Positions 53,122 through 63,113 of a stretch of DNA of 64,000 nt are shown in pieces. The translations under genes were made by a program, and so were the position numbers. Below the pieces are notes generated by a model, which saw nothing but the letters and a program-made list of their open reading frames with translations, did no database searches and was not told the origin of the DNA. The DNA lies in the NCBI GenBank assembly GCA_934202005.1, contig CAKPXP010000008.1, forward strand, positions 1 to 64,000. Reading direction: 5' to 3'. Origin of the DNA: an uncultured Selenomonas sp. Lineage in GTDB: Bacteria > Bacillota > Negativicutes > Selenomonadales > Selenomonadaceae. How positions within the stretch are numbered: the first letter of the stretch is position 1; each line of letters starts with the position of its first letter.

Positions 53122-53961
53122 ATGAACGAACAGGAACTCTTCTCCCAGATCCCCATGCGCACCTGGCGCTGGCTGGGAGTCAATGATATCAAGGAACCGG
53201 CGGGGCTCGCGGGCGAGCCGCACCGCCACCAGATCGTCGCGCAGCCGGGCGCGAGCGACGAGGTCACGCTGGAGCTGCGCGAGAGCGGCCGCCACGAGGT
53301 GCAGGCGCACGTCGGCAAGGGCGCGCGCCTCCATCTCACGGCCCTGCAGCTCGCGGCGGAGGACGTGCCCGTGACCTGCCGCATCAAGGTGCTCGTCGAC
53401 GAGGGCGGGCTCTTCTCCTACACGGGCGTCGAGGCCGGCGCGAGCGAGACGGCGGCCGAGCTCACGGTGCATCTCGCGGGCGACGACGCGCGCGCGGACG
53501 TCTGGTCGTTCTATTTCGGCGACGGCGACCGCAAGCTCGACCTCAACTACATCATCCGCCAGTCCGGCAAGCGCACGGACGCGAACATGCAGGTGCGCGG
53601 CGCGCTGCTCGGCAAGAGCGACAAGAGCTTCCGCGGCACGCTCGACTTCATCGAGGGCGCGAAGGGCTCCGTCGGCCGCGAGAACGAGGAGGTCATGCTC
53701 CTCTCTGACGGCGTCAGGAACCGCAGCGTCCCCATCATGCTCTCGCACGAGGACGATGTGGACGGCCATCATGCCGTCGCCGTCGGCAAGATGGACGAGG
53801 AGAAGCTCTTCTACCTCATGAGCCGCGGGCTCGACCTCGCCGAGGCGCGCCGCCTCGTCGTCGAAGCCGCGTTCCATCCCGTCCTCGACCGCATCCCCGA
53901 GGCAAAATACCGCGAGGAGATCGAGGCATATCTGACAAGGAGGCTGCTTGCCAATGGCTGA
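53122..53961 (+). CDS. sufD: Fe-S cluster assembly protein SufD
   Basis: 279 aa, shorter than typical SufD (about 400-430) because the N-terminal helical domain is reduced. Partner of SufB in the SufBC2D complex. Recognisable: WRWLGVNDIKEP near the start, a beta-helix core ending GTLDFIEGAKGSVGRENEEVMLLSDGVRNRSVPIML, then EEKLFYLMSRGLDLAEARRLVVEAAFHPVLDRIP, the SufB/SufD C-terminal signature. AGGAGG upstream; its last codons overlap sufS. Confidence 0.9.
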   Translation: MNEQELFSQIPMRTWRWLGVNDIKEPAGLAGEPHRHQIVAQPGASDEVTLELRESGRHEVQAHVGKGARLHLTALQLAAEDVPVTCRIKVLVDEGGLFSYTGVEAGASETAAELTVHLAGDDARADVWSFYFGDGDRKLDLNYIIRQSGKRTDANMQVRGALLGKSDKSFRGTLDFIEGAKGSVGRENEEVMLLSDGVRNRSVPIMLSHEDDVDGHHAVAVGKMDEEKLFYLMSRGLDLAEARRLVVEAAFHPVLDRIPEAKYREEIEAYLTRRLLANG

Positions 53962-55189
53962 CGCACAGGAATTCCTCAAAGACTTTCCGCTCCTCCACAC
54001 GGAGATGAACGGACGCCCCATCGCCTACCTCGACAACGGCGCGACGACGCAGAAGCCGGAGCAGGTCATCAAGGCCATCTGCGGCTACTACGGCGGCTGC
54101 AATGCGAACCCGCACCGCGGCGCCTACGCGCTCTCCGTCGAGGCGACGGAGATCTACGAAAGCGCGCGCAAGCGCACGGCGGCGTTCATCGGCGCGAAGC
54201 GCCCCGAGGAGATCATCTTCACGAAGAACGCGACCGAGGCGCTCAACCTCGTTGCATACAGCTACGGCCTCACGAACCTCAAGAAAGGCGACGAGATCGT
54301 CATCACCATCGCCGAGCACCACAGCAACCTCGTGCCGTGGCAGCACGTCGCACATGCGACGGGCGCGGCGCTCAAGTACATCTACCTCGCGCAGGACGGC
54401 AACCTCAGCGATGAGGACATCGAGACGAAGATCACGGAGCGCACGAAGCTCGTCGCCTGCACGCAGGTCTCGAACGTCCTCGGCCTCAAGAACGATGTGA
54501 AGAAGATCGCCGCCAAGGCCCACAGCGTCGGCGCCGTCTGCGTCGTCGACGGCTCGCAGAGCGTCGCGCACCAGAAGGTCGACGTGCAGGAGATCGACGC
54601 GGACTTCTTCGCCTTCTCCGGGCACAAGATGCTCTCGCCGATGGGCATCGGCGTGCTCTACGGCAAATACGACCTGCTCGACGCCATGCCGCCGTTCCTC
54701 ATGGGCGGCGACATGATCGAGTACGTCGAGGAACAGCAGACGACGTACGCCGAGCTGCCCGCGAAGTTCGAGGCCGGCACGCAGAACGTCGGCGGCGCGG
54801 CGGGCCTCACGGCCGCCATCGACTACCTCGAGGGCATCGGCTTTGCGCGCATCGAGGCCATCGAGAAGGATCTCGTCGACTACGCGCTGCCGCAGCTCCG
54901 GGAGCTCCCCTTCATCGAGCTCTACGGCTGCGACACCAAGCGCGGCAACAAGACGGGCATCATCGCCTTCAACGTCAAGGACGTCCATCCGCACGACGTC
55001 GCGACCATCCTCGACAGCACGGGCGTCGCCGTGCGCGCGGGCCATCACTGCGCCCAGCCGCTCCACCGGTACCTCGGGCTCAACGCGAGCTGCCGCGCGA
55101 GCTTCTACCTCTACAACACGCGCGAGGACGTCGACCGCTGGATCGCCGCGCTCAAGAAAGTCAGGGGGGTGCTCGGCTATGGGGCTTGA
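53954..55189 (+). CDS. sufS: Cysteine desulfurase SufS
   Basis: 411 aa from ATG 53954 (AAGGAGG 10 nt upstream), overlapping sufD by 8 nt. Class V PLP enzyme that takes sulfur from cysteine as a persulfide and passes it to SufU. YLDNGATTQKP, ATEALNLVAYSYG, HHSNLVPWQ, DGSQSVAHQKVDVQEIDADFFAFSGHKM (PLP lysine at about 226), and GHHCAQPLHRYLGLNASCRASFYLYNT with the active-site Cys. Confidence 0.95.
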   Translation: MADAQEFLKDFPLLHTEMNGRPIAYLDNGATTQKPEQVIKAICGYYGGCNANPHRGAYALSVEATEIYESARKRTAAFIGAKRPEEIIFTKNATEALNLVAYSYGLTNLKKGDEIVITIAEHHSNLVPWQHVAHATGAALKYIYLAQDGNLSDEDIETKITERTKLVACTQVSNVLGLKNDVKKIAAKAHSVGAVCVVDGSQSVAHQKVDVQEIDADFFAFSGHKMLSPMGIGVLYGKYDLLDAMPPFLMGGDMIEYVEEQQTTYAELPAKFEAGTQNVGGAAGLTAAIDYLEGIGFARIEAIEKDLVDYALPQLRELPFIELYGCDTKRGNKTGIIAFNVKDVHPHDVATILDSTGVAVRAGHHCAQPLHRYLGLNASCRASFYLYNTREDVDRWIAALKKVRGVLGYGA

Positions 55190-55610
55190 GGAGATCTACA
55201 CGGAGCTCGTGAGCGAGCACAGCAGGAGCCCGGAGCACCGCCACGCGCTCCCGGGCGCGACCTGCTCCCTCAAGGGGCACAACCCGAGCTGTGGCGACGA
55301 GATCACGCTCCAGCTCAAGGTCAAGGACGGCGTTGTCGAGGACGCCGCGTTCACGGGCGTCGGCTGCGCCATCAGCCAGGCCTCGACCGACATGATGGTC
55401 GACCTCATCCGCGGCAAGCGCGTCGAGGAGGCGCGCGCGCTCGCGCAGAAATTCATCGGCATGATCAAGGGCGAGATCACGGACGAGGCGGAGCTGGAGG
55501 ATCTCGATGAGGCCCTCGCGCTCAAGGGCGTCAGCCACATGCCCGCGCGCGTCAAATGCGCCGTGCTCGCCTGGCACACGCTCGACGAGGCGCTCAAGGA
55601 CGAGAAGTAA
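55179..55610 (+). CDS. sufU: SufU sulfur-transfer protein
   Basis: 143 aa, ATG 55179, overlapping the sufS stop by 11 nt. Zn-dependent sulfurtransferase that accepts persulfide from SufS. The three Cys ligands are present in SCGDEI, VGCAIS and VKCAVLAW, with the SufU-specific insert between them (ALAQKFIGMIKGE). Last gene of the operon. Confidence 0.95.
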   Translation: MGLEEIYTELVSEHSRSPEHRHALPGATCSLKGHNPSCGDEITLQLKVKDGVVEDAAFTGVGCAISQASTDMMVDLIRGKRVEEARALAQKFIGMIKGEITDEAELEDLDEALALKGVSHMPARVKCAVLAWHTLDEALKDEK

Positions 55611-55620
55611 GGAAGTACTG

Positions 55621-55638
55621 AATGAATCAGTGATTCCG
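55621..55638 (-). repeat. Solo end of the MITE-like element
   Basis: On the minus strand reads GGAATCACTGATTCATTC, identical to the left terminus at 47797-47814, and then agrees for a few more bases (AGTAC versus GGTAC). Lies just after sufU. Confidence 0.55.
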
Positions 55639-55649
55639 TAAGGAAATGC

Positions 55650-55687
55650 CATAAAAGGCGCTGCCCGGCGGGGCGGCGCCTTTTATG
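55650..55687 (+). terminator. Terminator of the suf operon
   Basis: Stem CATAAAAGGCGCTGCC / GGCGGCGCCTTTTATG, one mismatch; A- and T-tracts lie inside the stem ends. Confidence 0.75.
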
Positions 55688-55751
55688 ACGGAGAAACTGC
55701 TGAGGAATGCCGGGGCAACGCATTTCCTCCGTGCTTCCTTGCGCGAAACTA

Positions 55752-55760
55752 TGCTATAAT
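55752..55760 (+). promoter_or_regulatory. Extended -10 promoter of the penicillin-binding protein gene
   Basis: TGC-TATAAT at 55752-55760, 37 bp before the TTG start. Confidence 0.65.
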
Positions 55761-55796
55761 GTATCTGCAATTTTTATCAGGAAGGGAGTTTCCTCT

Positions 55797-57779
55797 TTGC
55801 AGAACGAGAGAAAAGACATCCGGCGCGGCATCAGGGCGGCGCTCTACGTGATGCTCGCGGCCATGACCATCGTTGTCCTGCGCTACGCCTGGCTGCAGCT
55901 CGTCGAGGGTGACAAGCTCGCAGCGCGCATGCGCGCGCAGGTGGGGCAGGAGTTCCGCACGCAGTCGCCGCGCGGCCCCATCCTCGACCGCAACGGCCGC
56001 GAGCTCGCCGTGAGCATCATGACGAAATCGCTCTTCATCGATCCGAGCCAGGCGCAGAAAAAGGACACGGCGGCGCTCGCCGCAGGGCTCGCGCCGCTCA
56101 TCGGCAAGACGCCGGAGGACGTCGAGGCCGCCGTAGAGAAGGGCGGCGGCTTCGTCTGGCTCAAGCATTTCCTCACGCAGGACGAGTACGAGGCGGTGCG
56201 CGCCTGGATGCGCAAGGAGGAGTATACGGACTGCCTCGGCTTCATCGACGAGGCGAAGCGCTACTATCCGAGCGACGCGCTCGCCGCCAACGTCGTCGGC
56301 TTCGTCGGCGCGGAGGACAAAGGCCTCGACGGCATCGAGCAGGCCTATGACAGCCTCATCAAGGGCGAGGTCACGGAGGACTTCCTCTACACGGACAGCC
56401 GCGAGCGGCCCATCCTCGACTCCATCTTCAAGCGCCATCCCTACCGGGGCAGCCGCTGCAAGACCATCGAGCTCACGCTCGACAGCTCCATGCAGTTCAT
56501 CGTCGAGCAGGAGCTCGACCGCGCGATGGCGGAGAACAGCCCGCAGGGCGTGACCTGCGTCGTCATGGACCCGAAGACGGGCGACGTGCTCGCGATGGCC
56601 TCGCGGCCGAGCTACAACCCCAACCGCTACGCGGACTACCCGGCGGAGACCTGGAAGAACCGCGCCGTCTCGTTCATCTACGAGCCGGGATCGACCTTCA
56701 AGTCCGTCGTGGCGGGCGCCGCGCTGCAGGAAAGGGTCGTCTCGCCGAACCAGGTCTTCGTCGACCCGGGCTACGTCATGGTCTCCGGGCGCCGCATCCA
56801 GAACTGGAACGGCGCGAGCTTCGGCACGGTGACGTTCACGGACGTCGTGAAGCAGTCGCTCAACACGGGCTTCGCGCAGGTCGGCCTGCGCCTTGGCGCG
56901 GAGAACCTCATGAAATACGCGAAGCTCTTCGGCTTCGGCGAGCCGACGGGCATCGGCCTGCCCGGCGAGGAGGGCGGCATCCTCTTCGACCCGAAGGACA
57001 TGCGCGCCTCCGACATCGCGACGACGGCCATCGGCCAGAGCATCGCTGTGACGCCGCTGCAGCTCGTGCGCGCGATGGCCGCTATCGCAAACGACGGCGT
57101 CGTGCTGAAGCCGCATATCGTGAAGTCCATCAAGAACGCGGACGGCTCCACCTACATGGAGACGCAGCGCGAGGAGGTCGGCCGCGCGCTCGAGTCCGCG
57201 ACGGACAAGACGCTCGTCGGCCTCCTCGAGCAAGTCGTCGCCTCCGGCGGCGGCAAGAAAGCGGCCGTCAAAGGCTACCGCATCGCGGGCAAGACGGGCA
57301 CCGCGCAGAAGATCCGCCCCGACGGCACGGGCTATATGGAGGGGCGCTACATCGCCTCGTTCTGCGGCTTCGCGCCCGTCGAGGACCCGCAGGTCGTCGT
57401 GCTCGTGCTCATCGACGATCCCGGCACGGGGAACTTCTACGGCGGCCAGATCGCGGCGCCGGTCGCGCAGCGCATCTTCGCGCAGCTCCTGCGCTACCTC
57501 AAGGTCGAGCCGTCGACCGATCCCTTCGCCGACATGGAGAAAAAGGAGCGGCAGAAGCCGCGGCCCGCGCCCGCGGCCGGCTACGAGGGCGAAGTGCCGA
57601 CGGGCATGATCGTCATGCCGGACTTCTCCGGGCTCTCCATCCGCGCGGCCGCGTCCCGGGCGGCGCAGGCGGGCCTCCAGTTCGAGAGCCGCGGCTCCGG
57701 ACAGGCCGTCGGCCAGAGCGTCCCGCCGAACACACTCGTCGAGCAGGGAACGCGCGTCATCGTGAGCTTCTCGCCCTGA
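55797..57779 (+). CDS. Class B penicillin-binding protein with PASTA domain (FtsI/SpoVD type)
   Basis: 660 aa from TTG 55797, 8 nt after GGGAG; the frame extends upstream across the promoter. Peptidoglycan transpeptidase. One membrane helix at residues 13-32, the PBP dimerisation domain (SPRGPILDRNGRELAVS), transpeptidase motifs S299-TFK, S354-L-N and K499-TG, and one C-terminal PASTA domain (MPDFSGLSIRAAASRAAQ…). FtsI acts in division; the PASTA domain is also typical of SpoVD. There is no adjacent mur or ftsL gene, so it lies outside the usual dcw cluster. Monocistronic. Confidence 0.9.
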   Translation: MQNERKDIRRGIRAALYVMLAAMTIVVLRYAWLQLVEGDKLAARMRAQVGQEFRTQSPRGPILDRNGRELAVSIMTKSLFIDPSQAQKKDTAALAAGLAPLIGKTPEDVEAAVEKGGGFVWLKHFLTQDEYEAVRAWMRKEEYTDCLGFIDEAKRYYPSDALAANVVGFVGAEDKGLDGIEQAYDSLIKGEVTEDFLYTDSRERPILDSIFKRHPYRGSRCKTIELTLDSSMQFIVEQELDRAMAENSPQGVTCVVMDPKTGDVLAMASRPSYNPNRYADYPAETWKNRAVSFIYEPGSTFKSVVAGAALQERVVSPNQVFVDPGYVMVSGRRIQNWNGASFGTVTFTDVVKQSLNTGFAQVGLRLGAENLMKYAKLFGFGEPTGIGLPGEEGGILFDPKDMRASDIATTAIGQSIAVTPLQLVRAMAAIANDGVVLKPHIVKSIKNADGSTYMETQREEVGRALESATDKTLVGLLEQVVASGGGKKAAVKGYRIAGKTGTAQKIRPDGTGYMEGRYIASFCGFAPVEDPQVVVLVLIDDPGTGNFYGGQIAAPVAQRIFAQLLRYLKVEPSTDPFADMEKKERQKPRPAPAAGYEGEVPTGMIVMPDFSGLSIRAAASRAAQAGLQFESRGSGQAVGQSVPPNTLVEQGTRVIVSFSP

Positions 57780-57798
57780 GATGTCCGGGCTTCCCATA

Positions 57799-57836
57799 CA
57801 GCAAAGGCCTGCCGCTGCTGCGACAGGCCTTTGCTG
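57799..57836 (+). terminator. Bidirectional hairpin terminator
   Basis: Perfect 13-bp stem CAGCAAAGGCCTG / CAGGCCTTTGCTG between convergent genes, 12-nt loop; no long T-tail. Confidence 0.7.
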
Positions 57837-57863
57837 ACGGCGGGAAGCCACTGCTTTCCGTTG

Positions 57864-58226
57864 TTATTTCTTGTAGAACGTGATATGGATGCCGCTCGCG
57901 AGCACCGGCTGGCCTTTGCCCTTGAGGATGACCTGTCCGGGCATCGAGCCCTCGGCGTTGAAGACGAGGGTGCAGTGGCCCTCCTCCTTGAGGTTGTTGT
58001 TCACATCGCTGCCGACGCTCATGATCGTGAACTCTGAGGATCCGACGCGGAGCTTGTCGCCCTTCTTGATCTCGCCTGCGAGCAGGCCGCCGGAGTGCTC
58101 GACCACCATATCGGAGAGATTCGGGCGGATGCCCTCGTCGAGCAGGATGACGCTCTTGTTGTTCTCGAGGAACGTGCGGGCGAGGCCGCCGATGGCCGTG
58201 ATCGTGACATCGTATTTCGTTTCCAT
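57864..58226 (-). CDS. Orphan PTS glucitol/sorbitol-type EIIA
   Basis: 120 aa from ATG 58226, with AAGGAG upstream. Matches the GutA EIIA fold: YDVTITAIGGLARTFLENNKSVILLDEGIRPNLSDMVVEHSGG, then GDKLRVGSSEFTIMSVGSDVNNNLKEEGHCTLVF, ending GSMPGQVILKG. In glucitol systems it relays phosphate from HPr to EIIBC. The phosphorylated His is expected in the VEHSGG segment. There is no EIIB/EIIC, dehydrogenase or regulator nearby, so it stands alone and its role may be regulatory. Own transcription unit. Confidence 0.85.
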   Translation of the reverse strand: METKYDVTITAIGGLARTFLENNKSVILLDEGIRPNLSDMVVEHSGGLLAGEIKKGDKLRVGSSEFTIMSVGSDVNNNLKEEGHCTLVFNAEGSMPGQVILKGKGQPVLASGIHITFYKK

Positions 58227-58481
58227 ATTGTCGTATGACTCCTTTCCATCAGGCTGCGTGCACGCCGCCTGCAAGCTTTCATTTATCGGATGAAATCATA
58301 ACTATTATATCATAGATTTCAGCTTTTTTGACCGCCTTCCGGCAGGATTCTTGTTCCGTATCCTGGTGATGAGAACAGAAATTTTCGCGGAAACAAGGAA
58401 AATGCCCGTGGCATCGCGTATAATAGACAAAGAGATACGAAAACGCGCCGGCGATGACCGGACTGTGGAAAGGAGCGCGGC

Positions 58482-59183
58482 ATGGGCAAGAAGCTATCCA
58501 TCCTGAAATACGGCCTGCTCGCCGCCGTCGTCCTCGGGACGGCGGGGGCGGCGGGGCATTTTGCCGCGCGCCATTATCAGGCGACGCTCGCCATCGTGCA
58601 GCAGCGGCAGGCGGCGAAGCAGGCGGTGCGGCAGGAGGCCCGGGAGGCGCGCGTCCAGCGCGAGAAAAGGGCGAAGCCCGCGCAGCCGGCGGACGCGACG
58701 GCTGCGGATACCAAGGACGGAACGGCGGAGGGCCTCACGGCGGATATGCGCGTGAAGGACATCGGCAACGGCCGCACGCTCTACAGCTACGATCCGCCGA
58801 CGCAGGACGGCATCTACATCGTGCCCTACCTCGTCAAGAAGGGCGACCAGGCCATCCTCTACCTCTCCGTGCGCCATCTCGGGCAACAGTCCATCGGCTT
58901 CGTCGGCGTCGATGTGCAGACGGGCTCCTCGACGGTGTTCCAGATCCGCGCGGAGGAGCCCGTCGCGATGGAGCGCCGCGAGGGCGGCATTGTCGAGCAG
59001 TTCGACCAGCCCGTGAACGCCCGCACGCTGCAGGCGCTGCGCACCATTGGCGAGAGCTACGGCGGCGCGCATATCTCGGTGCCCATCGCGGGCGGCTCGA
59101 ACGACGACCGCATGCTGACGGCGATGGAGTGCCTGCGCTGCAAGAACATGGTCGAGCTCTTCGAACTCTGGCGCCGCCGCTGA
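58482..59183 (+). CDS. Hypothetical exported or anchored protein
   Basis: 233 aa, not recognised. One membrane helix at residues 9-28 (LKYGLLAAVVLGTAGAAGHF), a basic/Ala-rich coiled-coil-like segment to about residue 65, an Ala/Thr linker, and a compact domain from residue 85 (VKDIGNGRTLYSYDPPTQDGIYIVPYLVKKGDQAILYLSVRH…). GAAAGGAG lies upstream. Predicted to project to the outside of the inner membrane. Monocistronic with its own terminator. Confidence 0.65.
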   Translation: MGKKLSILKYGLLAAVVLGTAGAAGHFAARHYQATLAIVQQRQAAKQAVRQEAREARVQREKRAKPAQPADATAADTKDGTAEGLTADMRVKDIGNGRTLYSYDPPTQDGIYIVPYLVKKGDQAILYLSVRHLGQQSIGFVGVDVQTGSSTVFQIRAEEPVAMERREGGIVEQFDQPVNARTLQALRTIGESYGGAHISVPIAGGSNDDRMLTAMECLRCKNMVELFELWRRR

Positions 59184-59317
59184 GAGGCGGCTGCGCGCAG
59201 CACGCTGCCCGGCATCGAGATGTTTGATGTGAGTTTTTGATTGATTGTGTGAGATTAACCCTTCCGTGAACTGAATTTCATAAAATGTACTTTGTGCCGC
59301 CGTGCGGGCAAAGTGCC

Positions 59318-59353
59318 GAAAAGCCGCGAAACTATTGAGCCCGCGGCTTTTCT
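59318..59353 (+). terminator. Rho-independent terminator
   Basis: 11-bp stem GAAAAGCCGCG / CGCGGCTTTTC, 13-nt loop, T-run within the second arm. Confidence 0.75.
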
Positions 59354-59391
59354 GTGCTAGGATGAGACCTGTCAGAAGGAAAGATGAATGA

Positions 59392-60792
<1,401 letters not shown>

Positions 60793-60840
60793 TCTCGCCT
60801 CTTTCAATTTTCACTTCATATAGAACCCCCAAACTCAAAA

Positions 60841-60877
60841 CCCGTTTCCTCTCAGGAGGAAACGGGCTCTTTTTTTG
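60841..60877 (+). terminator. Rho-independent terminator
   Basis: 10-bp stem CCCGTTTCCT / AGGAAACGGG, 6-nt loop, then CTCTTTTTTT. Confidence 0.93.
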
Positions 60878-60974
60878 CGGGGATTGCTCTGAATGGATTC
60901 ATTTTTGCGCGTGTCTTGCGCTCCGCACTGCGCGGCGCTGACTCCCTTGGCTGGAAGTGCTGGCGACCTGGAGG

Positions 60975-61391
60975 TCACTCTTCTTCAAGCACGCAGCGGT
61001 GGGGAACGAGCTTCATCTTCTTCTGCGCTGCGGGCAATCCGTCTGGCGTACTGTGCCAGGAAGGATCGCTGAAGTCGGGCACGGCGATCAGCTCGGGAGA
61101 GCGGTAGAGGACGCTCTTGACCTTGCCGTCCTGGTACTCCGTAATGCGGAGCGTGCCGTCAGGGAGTAAGCGGCGCACCGTCTCCGTCGAGAGATCCCCG
61201 CGCAGTTTTGTGGTCGCCTCTTCCCTGGCGCACGGCGCGGCATCGCGCAGGATACCAGCCGCGCGCGCCCGCGCCTCCTCGCGGATGCCGCTGAGGACGG
61301 AGGCGAACGACACCGCGGTTGGCACGCCGCTGCCGGTTTTCGTCATCGCGCCTATCGTCTGGGGCGCTGCGTGAACTTCCTGCATTTTCAT
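60975..61391 (-). CDS. Small hypothetical protein
   Basis: 138 aa from ATG 61391 (AAGGAG 7 nt upstream). No known domain. Residues 30-60 form a charged helix region (FASVLSGIREEARARAAGIL), and the C-terminal half (VRRLLPDGTLRITEYQDGKVKSVLYRSPELIAVPD) contains repeated short strands. No signal peptide or membrane segment. Standalone, upstream of tRNA-Ala on the same strand. Confidence 0.65.
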   Translation of the reverse strand: MKMQEVHAAPQTIGAMTKTGSGVPTAVSFASVLSGIREEARARAAGILRDAAPCAREEATTKLRGDLSTETVRRLLPDGTLRITEYQDGKVKSVLYRSPELIAVPDFSDPSWHSTPDGLPAAQKKMKLVPHRCVLEEE

Positions 61392-61517
61392 ACTACGCAC
61401 TCCTTTCTCATCTGCTTACTTAGCATATCGGAGGAAAGAGGAGAGAAGTTAAGAAACCGCTTCATAGATGCGCTTGGCATATCTCAAGATTTTCACTGGC
61501 GCGTGAAATCGCGGCAC

Positions 61518-61543
61518 CAAAAAAGCCAGACCCAAGGCCTGGC
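61518..61543 (-). terminator. Terminator of tRNA-Ala
   Basis: Minus strand GCCAGGCC…GGGTCTGGC hairpin followed by TTTTTT. Confidence 0.8.
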
Positions 61544-61553
61544 ATGATATTCA

Positions 61554-61629
61554 TGGTGGAGACGAAGGGGCTTGAACCCTCGACCTCTCGGATGCGAACC
61601 GAACGCTCTCCCAACTGAGCTACGTCCCC
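61554..61629 (-). tRNA. tRNA-Ala (CGC)
   Basis: 76 nt with encoded CCA. Acceptor arms GGGGACG / CGTCTCC; the third pair is G-T, the G3-U70 identity element of alanine tRNA. Anticodon loop TTCGCAT, anticodon CGC. Confidence 0.92.
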
Positions 61630-61642
61630 GTGAACAATCAAT

Positions 61643-61671
61643 AGTATAACGCGATTGGAGAAAAGATGCAA
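61643..61671 (-). promoter_or_regulatory. Promoter of tRNA-Ala
   Basis: Minus strand TTGCAT (61671-61666), 17-bp spacer, TATACT (61648-61643). Confidence 0.8.
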
Positions 61672-61908
61672 GCCTTTTTTGAAAAAATCAGCAAGAAATT
61701 TCAGCGGCAGTGCAGCCGCATGGAACTGTTCCCTTTTGGCGGCGGGCGTTTTTGGGGCAGCGCGATGGGGAGGAGGGCGGAGATTTTGTGCGCTGCGCAG
61801 GGGGCGTGGAAGGAAATCACGGGACAAGCGGAGGAAATACGTCGCGCTCATTAATGAAATTTATCCATCTATATATGTAAGATAATGGAATTTCTCGCCG
61901 CAACAGCG

Positions 61909-61914
61909 TATAAT
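61909..61914 (+). promoter_or_regulatory. -10 box upstream of the hydrogenase operon
   Basis: TATAAT at 61909-61914, 79 bp before the start codon; the -35 (TGGAAT, 17 bp upstream) is poor, which suggests an activator. Confidence 0.5.
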
Positions 61915-61993
61915 AGAATTGTATCGAAGGATTTCGGCAAGAGGGGAATTCTTTGCGCGCCGGAAGGTGGCGCACAGAAGGGGAGGTAACAAC

Positions 61994-63094
61994 GTGGAAA
62001 AACGGGAGAGTATGTGGGAGCGCTATCTGAGAAAGGGCATGAGCCGGCGCAGCTTCCTCAAGGGCTGCGTGGCGCTCACGACGCTCATGGGGCTTTCGAC
62101 GGACAAGCTGTCGGAGGTCGTCGAGGCGGCGGAGACGAAGCCGCTGCCGGTGGTCGTCTGGATTCACGGCCACGAGTGCACGGGCTGCGATGAGTCGTTC
62201 ATCCGCTCGGGCGCACCGCTCGCGAGCGATGTCGTGCTGTCGCAGATTGATCTTGAGTACGACCATCTGCTCAGCGCTGCGTCCGGCGAGCCGTTCGAGC
62301 AGCATCTCGAGGAGATCATGAAGAAGTACAAGGGGCAGTATATCCTCGCGGTCGAGGGCGCTGTCTGCACGGGCGATAACGGCGTCTACTGCATGTCGGG
62401 CGGCCGTCCGTTCGTGCGCACGCTGCAGGAGGCCGCGGCGGGCGCGATGGCCATCATCGCCTACGGCACCTGCGCGGTCTCGGGCGGCATCCAGAGCGCG
62501 AATCCGAACCCGACGGGCTCGGCGGGCATCAACCCGTTCGTCGGCAACACGCCGGTCGTGAATGTGCCGGGCTGCCCGCCGATCCCCGAGGTCATGACGG
62601 GCGTGATCATGCATCTCGCGCTCTTCGGCACGCTGCCGCCGCTCGACGGCGAGGGCCGTCCGAAGCAGTTCTACGGCAACCGTATCCACGATACCTGCTA
62701 CCGCCGCCCGTTCTTCGACGCTGGCATGTTCGCGGAGAACTTTGACGACGCGGGCGCAAAGGCGGGCTGGTGCCTCTACAAGCTCGGCTGCCGCGGCCCG
62801 GAGACGTACAACTCCTGCGGCAACCTGCGCTGGTTCCAGGGCATGAGCTACCCGATCCAGTCGGGCGCGCCCTGCATCGGCTGCAGCAACGCGAATTTCT
62901 GGGACGATGAGCCGTTCACGAAGCGCCTGCCCGGCTACGGCAAGCTCGGCAACGCGGACAAGATCGGCCTCGCGGTCGGCGCGCTCGCGACGGCAGGCGT
63001 CGCGGCGCACGCGGCAGGCTCGATCATGCAGAAGCATAAGCGCGATCAGGCCGAGGCGGCGCAGCGCGCGAAGGATGAGCAGGACAAGGCATAA
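61994..63094 (+). CDS. hyaA: [NiFe] uptake hydrogenase small subunit, Tat-exported
   Basis: 366 aa from GTG 61994 (GGGGAGG upstream). Electron-transfer subunit of a membrane-bound group 1 hydrogenase. Twin-arginine signal RRSFLKGCVALTTLMG (residues 17-32), then WIHGHECTGCDES with the proximal-cluster Cys pair, GTCAVSGGIQSA, NVPGCPP, and DTCYRRPFFD, KLGCRGPETYNSC, QSGAPCIGCSNANFWDD for the other clusters. A C-terminal hydrophobic helix (IGLAVGALATAGVAAHAAG) anchors the complex to the membrane. Usually followed by large subunit, cytochrome b and a protease. Confidence 0.93.
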   Translation: MEKRESMWERYLRKGMSRRSFLKGCVALTTLMGLSTDKLSEVVEAAETKPLPVVVWIHGHECTGCDESFIRSGAPLASDVVLSQIDLEYDHLLSAASGEPFEQHLEEIMKKYKGQYILAVEGAVCTGDNGVYCMSGGRPFVRTLQEAAAGAMAIIAYGTCAVSGGIQSANPNPTGSAGINPFVGNTPVVNVPGCPPIPEVMTGVIMHLALFGTLPPLDGEGRPKQFYGNRIHDTCYRRPFFDAGMFAENFDDAGAKAGWCLYKLGCRGPETYNSCGNLRWFQGMSYPIQSGAPCIGCSNANFWDDEPFTKRLPGYGKLGNADKIGLAVGALATAGVAAHAAGSIMQKHKRDQAEAAQRAKDEQDKA

Positions 63095-63113
63095 GGGAGC
63101 AGGTGGAAGATAA

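Noticed and set aside
50959..54021. 1020-codon open frame on the minus strand
   Set aside because: Exactly opposite sufC, sufB and sufD. Rich in R, A, D and L without domains; a product of GC-rich third positions.
55749..57851. 700-codon open frame on the minus strand
   Set aside because: Shadow of the penicillin-binding protein gene.
61655..61885. Small plus-strand frame(s) of 62-76 codons upstream of the hydrogenase
   Set aside because: Basic, low-complexity translation, no ribosome binding site, overlaps the tRNA-Ala promoter and the hydrogenase promoter region.
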